Positions 35,715-44,370 of a stretch of 64,000 nucleotides of DNA are shown here, piece by piece; within the stretch, counting starts at the first letter, position 1; each line of letters begins with the position of its first letter. The position numbers were made by a program, and so were the translations under genes. Origin of the DNA: a virus. The notes under the pieces were generated by a model. That model was given only the letters and a program-made list of their open reading frames with translations. It made no database searches and was not told where the DNA came from. The stretch covers positions 64,001 to 128,000 of IMG/VR virus record IMGVR_UViG_3300034031_000046; one strand, given 5' to 3'.

Positions 35715-36125
35715 TTAAAGCGCGAGCGCGCCTTGTTCCAGTTGGGCGATGAGGTTTTGCTGCGAAACGATATCGCCGCTCAGATTCCACAGGTCAAAGG
35801 CATAATCGCCATCGTGCCCAGTCGTGGAGTTGATTGTAGACACGATGCGATACCATTCCGTCGAGCCCCACTTTCGCGACACTTCGCCTCGTCGTGCCGC
35901 TTCATATCCCTGCGCTACTTCGCCACGAAAGGCGCGCTTTTCCGCCAGATTTGAGTTAAGCCATTGCAGGACGGGAGCTTTGCACCCCGCCGCCCTGGCC
36001 TCGGCAATGCGCGGCGGAAAGATCTCCGTCTTCGCTGCCTGTTCTGCCAGAGCAATCAGTTCGCTCGCTTCCCGCCATGACGCCGGCTCGCTGTTCAACA
36101 ATTGGTACGTCGATTTCGAATCCAT
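35715..36125 (-). CDS. Hypothetical early protein
   Basis: 136 aa, helical, Ala/Glu/Gln-rich, with WGSTEWYRIVSTI near the centre. It lies upstream of a one-mismatch copy of the dispersed word (35703-35715) at its stop codon. No family recognised. Confidence 0.5.
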   Translation of the reverse strand: MDSKSTYQLLNSEPASWREASELIALAEQAAKTEIFPPRIAEARAAGCKAPVLQWLNSNLAEKRAFRGEVAQGYEAARRGEVSRKWGSTEWYRIVSTINSTTGHDGDYAFDLWNLSGDIVSQQNLIAQLEQGALAL

Positions 36126-36182
36126 GACACTCTCCCGAGCACGGCCTTGCGACCATCCTCTTTTCTCTCTGAATACTGGTTC

Positions 36183-36812
36183 TCAGCCACCAAGCAAAAC
36201 GGTCTGGCCGCTGGTTGTAATCTGATAATGCTCGCCGCGCCGCGCCTGTACTTCGGCGGCGGACTCGGTGATGCGCTGACGCAGTTCCTCCGGCATCGAC
36301 ACTTCGCTCCAACGCAGTTCAAGCGTCTCGTAGGACAGGAAAGCGAGGCGGAGATAATCGCCGTGCTCTTCCCGGCCCCGGTCAGCGTAAACCAGACCGC
36401 AGGGATATTTGCCGCAGAACAAGCGCTCGGCCATCGGCACCACAGGCTTGCGCCGCCGCGCCCGTTTCTGCGCTTCGGTGCGAATGAGCCTGCCGCTTTT
36501 GCTAATCCGTCCGGCCTCGTATCCCGCGAGGCGATTTTCCAGATGAGCGAGCTCGCGCTCCAGACGAATCGACTCAGAAGAAAGCCGGATAGTACGGTCG
36601 AGTTGGCGGTCGAGCTTACGGACATACGCGCGGCTCTGGCCCGAACGCCCCGTCACGAAACTTCCCGGCAGTGACGGCGCGGCCAGAGCCGTGGTCACCG
36701 CTTCAATTCTCTTGCGCTTGGCCTCAATGCGCTTCTTCAATTTCGAAATGTAGTTGCTGTCCAGCCCTCCAATTTCTGCGGTCGCTGTCTCTGGCTGTGT
36801 TGGTGTTGACAT
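36183..36812 (-). CDS. Coiled-coil hypothetical protein under the 27-bp element
   Basis: 209 aa from the ATG at 36812 (AAGGAGG upstream). Residues about 20-100 form a long charged coiled coil (SKLKKRIEAKRKRIEAV, LERELAHLENRLAG); then a very basic patch (KRARRRKP) that could bind DNA, and a C-terminal domain. The gene contains a near-copy of the 13-mer (36590-36602). Function unknown. Confidence 0.5.
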   Translation of the reverse strand: MSTPTQPETATAEIGGLDSNYISKLKKRIEAKRKRIEAVTTALAAPSLPGSFVTGRSGQSRAYVRKLDRQLDRTIRLSSESIRLERELAHLENRLAGYEAGRISKSGRLIRTEAQKRARRRKPVVPMAERLFCGKYPCGLVYADRGREEHGDYLRLAFLSYETLELRWSEVSMPEELRQRITESAAEVQARRGEHYQITTSGQTVLLGG

Positions 36813-36840
36813 CGTGTCCTCCTTGAATTTGGAACGGTGA

Positions 36841-36867
36841 CACGTAGCGGCGCGGGCATTTTGACAG
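36841..36867 (-). promoter_or_regulatory. 27-bp early promoter-like element, copy 3
   Basis: CTGTCAAAATGCCCG, then a variable block and CTACGTG. It lies 29 bases before the ATG at 36812, between that gene and the Rieske-type gene. Confidence 0.6.
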
Positions 36868-36883
36868 ACAGGGTCCCGCAGCC

Positions 36884-37537
36884 TCAAAAGAATCGCACGA
36901 GCTCGGGATACTTCTCAGCGAGGTCACCGAAACGCTCGCGGTCAGCCTGCTTTTCCGCCTCAGTCGCTGCGTAGCGGGGAACCAGATCTCCGCTCGCGAC
37001 GTTCCACGCCAGACCATGGCCGGGGCAGACCACGACGCCGTCCTTCACCGGCTGGCCGTTCAGCGGTATCCCCCGATGCGGGCATCGCAAGCACTCCATT
37101 TTTTTACTTTGATACGCCTCTTCAAGAGCCTCAAAGGGAGACATCCGTTCGCCCGTGGACGTGCGGTGAGGAAAGGTCGCCTGTGCTCTGAGACAGCGAC
37201 GGCGCATCCAGCGAACATCACCATCGGTCAAGCGCTGCAACAGGATAAACCCGATAAAGCGGTCCACCAGTTGCTGCTCGCTCGCGCCGTTCGCGTGTAG
37301 GGTTTCGAGCTCAGGATGAAAGAGGCGGATGAAACGCAGGGGCACAAAGCGCGTGTCGAAATGGTAATGGCGCGGCGCGAGAAAATGGTCCATATCGTCG
37401 TGCGCGCTGCCAATCACCGGAATCCACAAGGCGCCGGTTTCTGACACTCTGTAGCGAACGCACGGCACGCTGTAGAACGAGCCGATCACGGGGGCGCCAT
37501 CGATTTCGGTGACACGGGGCAAAGAGGGGCGAGGCAT
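36884..37537 (-). CDS. Rieske-type [2Fe-2S] domain protein
   Basis: 217 aa. Residues 152-154 (CPH) and 171-174 (CPGH), separated by 16 residues, form the Rieske C-x-H ... C-x2-H cluster signature; ECLRCPHRGIPLNG and VVCPGHGLAWN read like the family's two loops. The N-terminal 140 residues are of unknown fold, with His-rich LAPRHYHFD. No oxygenase iron triad is obvious. It lies between replication genes (DnaN) and a coiled-coil gene, so a nucleic-acid or redox-sensing role is possible. Rieske proteins in phages are uncommon. Confidence 0.75.
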   Translation of the reverse strand: MPRPSLPRVTEIDGAPVIGSFYSVPCVRYRVSETGALWIPVIGSAHDDMDHFLAPRHYHFDTRFVPLRFIRLFHPELETLHANGASEQQLVDRFIGFILLQRLTDGDVRWMRRRCLRAQATFPHRTSTGERMSPFEALEEAYQSKKMECLRCPHRGIPLNGQPVKDGVVVCPGHGLAWNVASGDLVPRYAATEAEKQADRERFGDLAEKYPELVRFF

Positions 37538-37602
37538 GAGAATCCTTGTGTTGAAGCGGGAAATATCTGGCGCCGCAACGTGCGGCCCCGGAAAAACCTG
37601 CT

Positions 37603-38727
37603 TTAGACCTGCATCGGCATCACGACATACAGAAAATCGCGATTGTCATCACCGGCGATGGTGATCACGCCGGGGTTGAGCGCGCCGTTGAGATTAAGTG
37701 TGATTTCCTTGCAGTCGAGCATGGTCAGGACATGAAGAAAGTAGGTTGTGTTGAAAGCGATATCGAGCGGCTCGCCGTCGATGTTCGCCCGCACTTCCTC
37801 GTAGGCTTTGCCCACGTCCTGGCTTTCGGCACGCAGGGTGACGAGATCGTCCTTGAAACCGAAAATCGTCTTCTGGGAGTTCGCTCGCGCGACGATATCC
37901 ACGCGGCTGAGCGAGTGAAGCAATGCTTCGCGCTCCATCGTGATTTTTCGCTCCGCGTTTTTGGGAATGACCTTTTCGTAATTCGGGAACTGCCCATCGA
38001 GCAGTCGCGACACGAAGGTTACATCACCGAAGTCGCACCGCACTTGCGAACTGCCGACACGGAAGCGTACATCGACTTCGTCGTCGTCTCTGAGTGTGCG
38101 CTCGATTTCAATGAGCGTTCGCGCCGGGATAATGGCCGATACCGGCGGCATCTTGACCGGCGGTGTCTTAGAGTCGAACTTGCGCCGCGACAACGCCAGC
38201 CGGTGCGTGTCGGTTGCAACGACGGTGAGACAGCCATCGCGAAAATCGAACAATGCGCCCATCAGAATGCTGCGGCTTTCCTCCTTGCTCGCGGCAAAGG
38301 CCGTCTGGCGCAGCATCGTCTTGAGCTGTCCCTGCGGCACCACGATATCCGTGCCCTCGATGTCGAAGGGTGTGACCGGAAAGTCGATTGCCTGAAGCGC
38401 GAGGATCGAATAGTCGCTTTTGCCCGAACGCAGCGTGACTCTGCCGTCGGTATCGGTAATCGTCACCGGGGCGTCGGGCAGCTTCGAAATCACGTCGTTA
38501 AGCGTCTTGGCAGGAATCGCAATCGCGCCGTTTTTATGGACCGTGACGGGAACAACCGCGCGAATCGAGGCGTCGAGGTCGGTGGCCGTCATGGTCAGCC
38601 GGTCGTCGCTGGTTTCCAGCAGCACATTGGACAGAATCGGCAGGGTGTTGCGGCTCGATATGCCGCGCGAGGTGATGCCGATGCAGGAAGCGAGGTAGCC
38701 GCGCTCGCAGGTGATTTTGAGGCCCAT
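37603..38727 (-). CDS. dnaN: DNA polymerase III beta subunit (sliding clamp)
   Basis: 374 aa, the usual length for bacterial DnaN with three clamp domains. Recognisable motifs: RNTLPILSNVLLE near the start, ATDTHRLAL in the middle, LLDGQFPNYEKVIP in domain 3 and the terminal YVVMPMQV matching the family's YLIMPMR end. It forms a dimeric ring tethering DNA polymerase and partner proteins. A phage-encoded clamp suggests redirection of host replication; a protein at 51938 ends in a clamp-binding motif. A 335-residue antisense frame is a shadow. Confidence 0.92.
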   Translation of the reverse strand: MGLKITCERGYLASCIGITSRGISSRNTLPILSNVLLETSDDRLTMTATDLDASIRAVVPVTVHKNGAIAIPAKTLNDVISKLPDAPVTITDTDGRVTLRSGKSDYSILALQAIDFPVTPFDIEGTDIVVPQGQLKTMLRQTAFAASKEESRSILMGALFDFRDGCLTVVATDTHRLALSRRKFDSKTPPVKMPPVSAIIPARTLIEIERTLRDDDEVDVRFRVGSSQVRCDFGDVTFVSRLLDGQFPNYEKVIPKNAERKITMEREALLHSLSRVDIVARANSQKTIFGFKDDLVTLRAESQDVGKAYEEVRANIDGEPLDIAFNTTYFLHVLTMLDCKEITLNLNGALNPGVITIAGDDNRDFLYVVMPMQV

Positions 38728-38956
38728 AAGAGTTTTTGAAAATAAATAAGAAAGTTCGGTCAGGAAAAGTACGGTCGAGATCGCGAACGGAAATAGCGAT
38801 GTTCGACTATCGATGTTCGAAAGATTTCGTTTGGATGTAGAGCGGCAGAAATCCGCAGAGGAACCATCCCTCGTAATGCCGGATTTGCATTTTGTCTTTG
38901 GAGACGGATCTCCAGATTTTGTGAATTATCATTGGTGCTCCCTGGCATGTTGAAGT
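38728..38956 (-). promoter_or_regulatory. Gap upstream of dnaN with dispersed 13-mer
   Basis: 229 bp without a convincing gene. It holds AAGTACGGTCGAG (38767-38779, 12/13 to the reverse consensus) about 40 bases before the dnaN start. No clear terminator or -10 is visible. Confidence 0.45.
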
Positions 38957-39547
38957 TCAAGCGGCAAACAGTTCGGGGACGGGTGGGCAGACAAACGAGG
39001 ACGCCACCGGGCGCTGTGATGAACGTTCCGGCGGTCCCGTCTGGGGCGTCCACACATGCTCTCGAACGTGGTCCAGCACTTTGAGAATACCGGCGATGGG
39101 CAGCGGCAGTACCGCTTCCTCGGCAGTCGTGAAATCCCGACCGTACTGCGCGCAGTCTTCGGCCCTTTCGGAATCAACCCGGCACGGCGCGCTGTAGGAA
39201 TGGAACGAGTAGAGTTGCCCGGCCACCTCGATTTCGTGCAGATACAAAATGCGCTGCGAGCCCACGCCGTCTGTGCAAACCAGACAGCCATACCCGTCGC
39301 AGAGTCCACAGGGCTGGCTCTCGATGCGCGCGATACGACCGCGCACCAGGTTGCCCTGATGCCGCTGGAGCCACTCTTCCTTGATCTCGTAAAAACGATG
39401 TTTCGCAGCGGGAGAGCAGCCCTTGACAAGGCGATTCGCGCACCAGACAGCATGCGCAATCGCGGCCCCATCCGAAACAAACAGAGCGCGCCACTGCCGC
39501 CACAAGTGGCGGGCGGGCAACGCGCTCCAGCGTTCAATCCGTGCCAT
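38957..39547 (-). CDS. Zinc-binding hypothetical protein of the replication operon
   Basis: 196 aa from the ATG at 39547, which overlaps the helicase-loader stop by 14 bp. Contains CGLCDGYGCLVC, a C-x2-C-x4-C-x2-C knuckle like DnaJ zinc modules, near residue 85. Overlap with the loader gene suggests a replication-linked role, but none can be named. Confidence 0.6.
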   Translation of the reverse strand: MARIERWSALPARHLWRQWRALFVSDGAAIAHAVWCANRLVKGCSPAAKHRFYEIKEEWLQRHQGNLVRGRIARIESQPCGLCDGYGCLVCTDGVGSQRILYLHEIEVAGQLYSFHSYSAPCRVDSERAEDCAQYGRDFTTAEEAVLPLPIAGILKVLDHVREHVWTPQTGPPERSSQRPVASSFVCPPVPELFAA

Positions 39548-40871
39548 CGTAATCCTCCTCAGACAGGTCCTCTGCTGGCATGTCCTCTGTGGACAAGTCC
39601 GCCACTTCCTCCGCAAAGCGTGCATCGAGATTCGACTCCGCGATGTGAGCCGCCGCGACAGGTGATGCCCCGAGAGGGGGCGCCGCGACGACGGGAGGTG
39701 ACGTTTCCAGCGTGTGCAGAATCGCGTTTTCGACATCGAGGGGAACCGACCCTACACGTGTTCCCTGCTCAATGTCGCGGCGCAGCTTTTCAAGATGTTC
39801 ACGGCCCGACACAGGCCGCGCCGGTGCGCTCTGGACCGTGCGCTCCGGTGTAATCGCTGTGAAGCCCCGCGAGGACACGCGATGGTCGCTTGGCTCACTG
39901 AGCCATACCGGAACCGGCAACGCGCGTTCAGCTTCGGGCTCCGCTGGAGGAACCGCTCCAACGCGCGCGCGCAGAATCTCCTGAATGCTGCGCGCGGTTT
40001 CACGCACTGCACCATCGCCGTTGCGTTTGGTGCTGCCACCCTGACAGATCCACGGCATGGCGTTGTGCTGGAGCCGGTCCACGATGCGCCGCCAGCCGGG
40101 CCTCTCGCTAAGTTGCTCGGCATTGAGGTTGGAAGTCACAACGTGCAGCCGCTCGTGGCAGCGCCGTGTTTCAATCAGGTCGTAGAACTTCGCGACTTTC
40201 CACTCCGCTGCATCCTCGGCGCCGGCGTCGTCGAGGAACAGAAAACGCGCGGACAGCAGCGTCGCGTAGCGCGTGCGGTCGAGCTCGTTGCGCCCGTCGT
40301 AGCGGTCGAGAAAAGGTATCAGTGACGACATGCGCCAGAATGCGAACGAGAATTCGTTGCGCGCGGCCAGACAGGTCATCATCAGGGCACAGGTCATGGT
40401 CTTACCAACGCCATAGTCGCCGGAAAAGAGAAAGCCTTTGTTCTCGGCCCGATGCCATGCAGCGACTTGCTCATAGATATCGCAGTAGGTCCACAGGCCG
40501 CGTGTGTAAAGCGTCCCGAAATCGTCCCGCTCCCAGAGCCGTTCGAGACGGGTCAATTGAAATGAACTGAGCGTTTCTTTCGGGTCCACATGGGAAAACG
40601 GGTCCACCGGTGGGTCCGTGATGGTGCGCGCATAGAACTCGTTGGCACATCGCGCGCATTTGAACTCCAGCATCGTCGGCTTGTAACTCCTCTTTCTCAT
40701 CGGCAGACCGCAGCAGTACCAGTCGTTGCCGCGCTTTTCGGGACGTTCGCCCCAGGTATGTAGGGGAATCGCCGGAGGGCGGGCCATTACGTCATGTTTA
40801 GGCAGGCGAACCGCTGACGGTTCCGGTTGCAGTGGCTCCGGTTGGTCGGAAGTTATTGGGTCTGGCTCCAT
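39534..40871 (-). CDS. DnaC-like AAA+ helicase loader with zinc finger
   Basis: 445 aa from the ATG at 40871 (AAGGAGGAG upstream, inside the initiator gene). A Cys-rich finger (CCGLPM ... CARC, about residues 45-80) precedes an AAA+ domain: Walker A SGDYGVGKT, Walker B FLFLDDAG and sensor-like VVTSN. This matches DnaC/IstB-type loaders, which place the replicative helicase on single-stranded DNA. It is coupled to the initiator gene by overlap, like lambda O-P. Confidence 0.82.
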   Translation of the reverse strand: MEPDPITSDQPEPLQPEPSAVRLPKHDVMARPPAIPLHTWGERPEKRGNDWYCCGLPMRKRSYKPTMLEFKCARCANEFYARTITDPPVDPFSHVDPKETLSSFQLTRLERLWERDDFGTLYTRGLWTYCDIYEQVAAWHRAENKGFLFSGDYGVGKTMTCALMMTCLAARNEFSFAFWRMSSLIPFLDRYDGRNELDRTRYATLLSARFLFLDDAGAEDAAEWKVAKFYDLIETRRCHERLHVVTSNLNAEQLSERPGWRRIVDRLQHNAMPWICQGGSTKRNGDGAVRETARSIQEILRARVGAVPPAEPEAERALPVPVWLSEPSDHRVSSRGFTAITPERTVQSAPARPVSGREHLEKLRRDIEQGTRVGSVPLDVENAILHTLETSPPVVAAPPLGASPVAAAHIAESNLDARFAEEVADLSTEDMPAEDLSEEDYDGTD

Positions 40872-42156
40872 GATGGGCTCCTCCTTGAGGACTGGGAACT
40901 GGCGCCGCAATGCCTGTGCTGCTTGTGGACTGGGCGGCGGAATTCGCACCGACGAAGTGCGGGTCGGCGACGTGAACGCCTTCGGGGAATCGGGTTGGCT
41001 CCGGGGTGCGACGGTAGGCGCGGGGTGCATGCGTAACATCCTTTTTGTTTTTTGAGGTCTGCACGGCTTTCATGGCCTGCAATGGTGAGGGAGGAGCAGG
41101 CAGAGCCCAGTCGTCCTTCGCCGTGCGGAAATCGTCCGCCGTAAAACCTTTCGCCTTCAGCGCGTTCGCATAGCCTGCGATGTTGATGCGCTCCCGGCGG
41201 TCGAGTTTGAGAAGCTCGGGGTCGAGGCCGCACAAATCACAGTAAGCAAAAAAGTGCTCGGTGTAAAAACGATCATCTTCGCCCCCGTTCATGTCCCACA
41301 TTTCCTCATGGGGCACCGAAGCTGTGGGAGCGGAGGCCGTTGTTTCAACAGGAACCACAGGAGCAGAAGAAGGCGTTGAAACCGGAGGTGTTGAGGGAGA
41401 GGGAGCGTACTCTCTCTCTGTACTCTTCGTACCTTCTCTACTCTTAAAAACGCGCGCGCCCGTACCTATACAATGGGGCTGTTCACTGGGTGAACGATAT
41501 TGTTCACCTAATGAACAGGGCTGTTCACTGGGTGAAAAACCGTGTTCATTAGGTGAACAGAGAGGCTGTTCACTGGGTGAACGTATATCGCCTGAAACGT
41601 CCTGTTCACTCGGTGAACACGTCGGCGCGGAACCCTCAGCGGCAACACCAACAGCAGCCCCATCGGTGTTCTCTGCGTCTCCGGCGTTCGTGCTTCCGGC
41701 GTTCGTGCCTCCACTATCCGTATTCCCCGTGTCCGGGTCCGGTGATGAACCGGCGGGCGGGACATAGACCTGAACCACAATACTTTTCAGCTTGGAGGCT
41801 TCCTGAAGGTTGATGGTGAGCCATTCGGTGTCATCGCCTTCATCGAGCTTGCGCAGCGTGAAAAGATTGGCCGCAGCCATCTTCTTAATGCACTTGTGGA
41901 TTGAGCCCACGCTCATGAATTTGAGCACCGCTTGAATATCGCGGACGCTACGGTTAATCCACATCTGACCGTCCTGATGGCGGCCTTCGGTCGCCATCCA
42001 GAATTCGGTCTGTAAAAAGAGAATCGACGAATGCAAACCGCCGATACCCATCTTCTCCATTTCAAGGGCGAGATCGGGTGAGAGGCGCGGCGCACACGGA
42101 TCGTTGATTACGAAAAGACGGTGTTGCTCAAACCGCCGTTTTTTCCGGCTACTCAT
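40798..42156 (-). CDS. Phage replication initiator (O-like) with origin repeats inside the gene
   Basis: 452 aa. The N-terminal about 110 residues look like a winged-helix initiator domain (NRSVRDIQAVLKFMSVGSIHKCIKKM). Residues about 145-275 are a low-complexity linker with repeated SPSEQ/SPNEH units, encoded by six palindromic DNA repeats. The C-terminal domain (about 310-380) is DnaD/O-like (YCDLCGLDPELLKLDRRERINIAGY). This layout equals lambda O, whose binding sites are within its own gene. The loader gene starts within its end. Confidence 0.75.
   Translation of the reverse strand: MSSRKKRRFEQHRLFVINDPCAPRLSPDLALEMEKMGIGGLHSSILFLQTEFWMATEGRHQDGQMWINRSVRDIQAVLKFMSVGSIHKCIKKMAAANLFTLRKLDEGDDTEWLTINLQEASKLKSIVVQVYVPPAGSSPDPDTGNTDSGGTNAGSTNAGDAENTDGAAVGVAAEGSAPTCSPSEQDVSGDIRSPSEQPLCSPNEHGFSPSEQPCSLGEQYRSPSEQPHCIGTGARVFKSREGTKSTEREYAPSPSTPPVSTPSSAPVVPVETTASAPTASVPHEEMWDMNGGEDDRFYTEHFFAYCDLCGLDPELLKLDRRERINIAGYANALKAKGFTADDFRTAKDDWALPAPPSPLQAMKAVQTSKNKKDVTHAPRAYRRTPEPTRFPEGVHVADPHFVGANSAAQSTSSTGIAAPVPSPQGGAHHGARPNNFRPTGATATGTVSGSPA
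41481..41618. repeat. Lytic replication origin: six palindromic iterons in the initiator gene
   Basis: Six copies of the palindrome GTTCACYnRGTGAAC begin at 41481, 41502, 41523, 41544, 41568 and 41604. The first four are spaced exactly 21 bp and the others 24 and 36, all multiples of three, so the protein frame is kept. The copies vary in the central bases only (GTTCACCTAATGAAC, GTTCATTAGGTGAAC and GTTCACTCGGTGAAC occur). Confidence 0.85.
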
Positions 42157-42281
42157 AGTTCACCGCCTGAAAAGAATGGGGGCCGCGCGGCAGCGCGACT
42201 GGGTGTCGCGAAACCGGGTGGTGTGGGTGCGAACAAACCCGAAGCCTCAGCGGCTTCGGGTGGGAAAATAAATACGAACAT
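42153..42281 (-). CDS. Short gene coupled to the initiator (42 aa)
   Basis: 42 aa, Pro/Ala/Phe-rich, starting MFVFIFPPEAAEASG. AAGGAG lies 6 bases before the ATG and the stop overlaps the initiator ATG (ATGA), two independent signs of translation. The frame contains an inverted repeat CCGAAGCC/GGCTTCGG, which might be a translational attenuator. It may be a leader peptide rather than a functional protein. Confidence 0.45.
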   Translation of the reverse strand: MFVFIFPPEAAEASGLFAPTPPGFATPSRAAARPPFFSGGEL

Positions 42282-42379
42282 GGTGACTCCTTCCGCCAGA
42301 CGGCGAACGACAGTACGGTGGGAGGGTGAGGTTGGCGGGTCATGCGACTACGTGTCCGACTGCGAGTGCCCACGCAGCG

Positions 42380-44332
42380 TCACGCGGCAGCCTTGAGCGG
42401 CGTCTCCTGTTTCGTGCACCGCAGTGCATAAGGTTGAAGCATGGTTGCAATCAGCGCCTGCGCGACATTGACCTCGACGGCGTTGCCGATCTGCTTGACC
42501 TTCTGCTCCTGCGTCCCGATGAACTTGTAATCGTCCGGGAAACCCATCGCCTTCGCGAGCTCGTGTGGCTTGAGCATGCGAAGATGGATATCCAATAGGT
42601 ACAACTCCTCGTCGGGACCGAGGTTGAACTGGTCCAGAACGTGAGGTTCGACAAGAGCGAAGCGAGCTTTGGTTGTACACGTCGGCAGCGGCTCATCGAC
42701 CGAAGTCGCGCCCGTTTCGTTGCCGTAGTACTTGAGCAGGAACGGTTGTGCCAGACCAAAGACATCCTTGGTCGTCAAGGTGTCAAAGGGCTTGTCGAGG
42801 GAACAGGAATCCGAGTTGTTTTTGAACTTGACCAAAAATGGTTCGACGAGAGCGAACTCACCGCCCTTCGCCGTCGTGATCGTCTTGAGCGGTTGCTCAA
42901 CGCTGTGCGTGATGTTACCTGATTTCGAGTGAGTTACAGGAACAATGAAAGGCTCGACAAGGGCCATCTCGCCGCGATGCGCACCGGTCACAGTTGGCAG
43001 CGGTTTGTCAAGGTCGTGAACTCGCCCCTCGCCGCCACTGTGAGTCACGGGAACGATAAAGGGTTGCACCAGTCCATAACGATTTGATGTATCAAGTGTG
43101 CCGATGGGCTTATCCAGCGACTGCGCTAATCGTTCGTTACTGTCGCGGTTTGCGTGATTACCTTGATAGCGGAGCAGAAAAGGCTCGGCCAGCATGAGAT
43201 GGCCTCCCCCGGCGCAGATTGTTGGTAACGGTTCATTGAGACTACGCCCGTCAGCATTGCGACGCAGGACAACCAGAAACGGCTGCACGAGCGAAATGGC
43301 ACCGGCAGTCGAAATGGTCGGCAGTGGCTGGTCCAGATCGCGCGGGGCGGAGCACGACTGTTGTCCCAGGACGAAGTCGAGCCCGTTGTGCTTTTTCATT
43401 CCGGCCCAGACTCGCGCCATGGTGTTGGGCCGCAGATCCTTTTTGCGACCGAAGATGCTCTGACTGGGTACGCTGAAATCGATGCACTCGCGTGCCGCAC
43501 GAAACTTTTTGGTGTTGCCGAAGAGATCGGGCGTCGGGCTGTGGGTCGGCTGCGGCCAGATGATTTTGCGCCGCTTCTTGACAGCCTGGATAAACAACCG
43601 TTCGCGCGAGGTGGCCGCCCCGAAGTACGCGGCATTAAGCCGCTGATACTGGACGGTGTAACCGAGGATGCGCAGGCCCTTGATGAAGTGCTGGAACAAC
43701 TGGCCGCGCTTGGAGGGAATCGGCCTTCCGGCTTTTTTCGGGTCGGGATGGTCGTCGGGGTAGAGCGGTCCCCACTGTTCGAATTCCGAAACGTTTTCGA
43801 TCAGGATGTTATCGATGTCAATTGCTTCGGCCCAGCGCAAGACACAGAAAGCGGTCGCGCGCGACTGGTCATTCATCGGCTTGCCGCCTCTGGCTCTAGA
43901 ATGATGAGTGCACTCTGGGGAAGCCACCAGCAAATCGAGATGCCCGCCGGGAATGGTGTTGCGCGGGTTGATGCCGCCGAGATCTGCCTGAAGGTGGCGA
44001 ATCTCGGGATGATTCAACTGGTGGGTCGCGATAGCGATATCCCAGTGATTGACGGCGAGAAGCTCGACATCGATATCGAGAGACTTGCAGGCAAGGAGCA
44101 GGGCGGAACTGAAACCACCGGCTCCGCAAAACAGGTCGGCGGCCATGATTTTCGGACGCGCTGTTTTGCGGAGCTTTGACTTAGGCTGGGGCGCCTCGGT
44201 GATAGACGAGGCGACTGTCGGGTCGTTAAGAGGATTGAAGGTTGAAGCCCCTTTGCGAGCGCGACGGCGCGGCGAAGGAGCAAGGCAGGAATTGAGTACT
44301 TCAGTTTGCAGAGAGTCAGGGAGTGTTGGCAC
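42380..44332 (-). CDS. DNA (cytosine-5) methyltransferase with seven tandem repeats
   Basis: 650 aa. Motif I DLFCGAGGF, motif IV SPECTHHS (catalytic Cys; ECT rather than the common PCQ), ENVSEF (motif VI), RERLF (motif VIII) and IGNAVEVNVA (motif X) mark a C5 methyltransferase. Between motifs VIII and X, about 300 residues hold seven repeats of the type DKPLPT.TT...ALVEPFLV, each 33-45 long, in the target-recognition position. The start is GTG 44332 (AAGGA upstream), under the fourth 27-bp element. It probably protects phage DNA from restriction. Confidence 0.88.
   Translation of the reverse strand: MPTLPDSLQTEVLNSCLAPSPRRRARKGASTFNPLNDPTVASSITEAPQPKSKLRKTARPKIMAADLFCGAGGFSSALLLACKSLDIDVELLAVNHWDIAIATHQLNHPEIRHLQADLGGINPRNTIPGGHLDLLVASPECTHHSRARGGKPMNDQSRATAFCVLRWAEAIDIDNILIENVSEFEQWGPLYPDDHPDPKKAGRPIPSKRGQLFQHFIKGLRILGYTVQYQRLNAAYFGAATSRERLFIQAVKKRRKIIWPQPTHSPTPDLFGNTKKFRAARECIDFSVPSQSIFGRKKDLRPNTMARVWAGMKKHNGLDFVLGQQSCSAPRDLDQPLPTISTAGAISLVQPFLVVLRRNADGRSLNEPLPTICAGGGHLMLAEPFLLRYQGNHANRDSNERLAQSLDKPIGTLDTSNRYGLVQPFIVPVTHSGGEGRVHDLDKPLPTVTGAHRGEMALVEPFIVPVTHSKSGNITHSVEQPLKTITTAKGGEFALVEPFLVKFKNNSDSCSLDKPFDTLTTKDVFGLAQPFLLKYYGNETGATSVDEPLPTCTTKARFALVEPHVLDQFNLGPDEELYLLDIHLRMLKPHELAKAMGFPDDYKFIGTQEQKVKQIGNAVEVNVAQALIATMLQPYALRCTKQETPLKAAA
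42414..42429. repeat. 16-bp dispersed palindrome (15/16)
   Basis: GTGCACCGCAGTGCAT in the 3' part of the methyltransferase gene; related to the core of the 28-bp palindrome at 5539-5566. Confidence 0.45.
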
Positions 44333-44370
44333 TGTTCATCGATCCTTTGGGCGCCAGTTGCGCCACGCGA

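Noticed and set aside
37732-38739. 335-codon open frame on the + strand
   Set aside because: Exactly antisense to dnaN, whose motifs are unmistakable.
41481-41618. CRISPR array
   Set aside because: Units are short perfect palindromes in 21-36 bp steps inside an open initiator gene, without spacers of CRISPR length or cas genes.
43361-44179. 272-codon open frame on the + strand
   Set aside because: Antisense to the methyltransferase catalytic domain.
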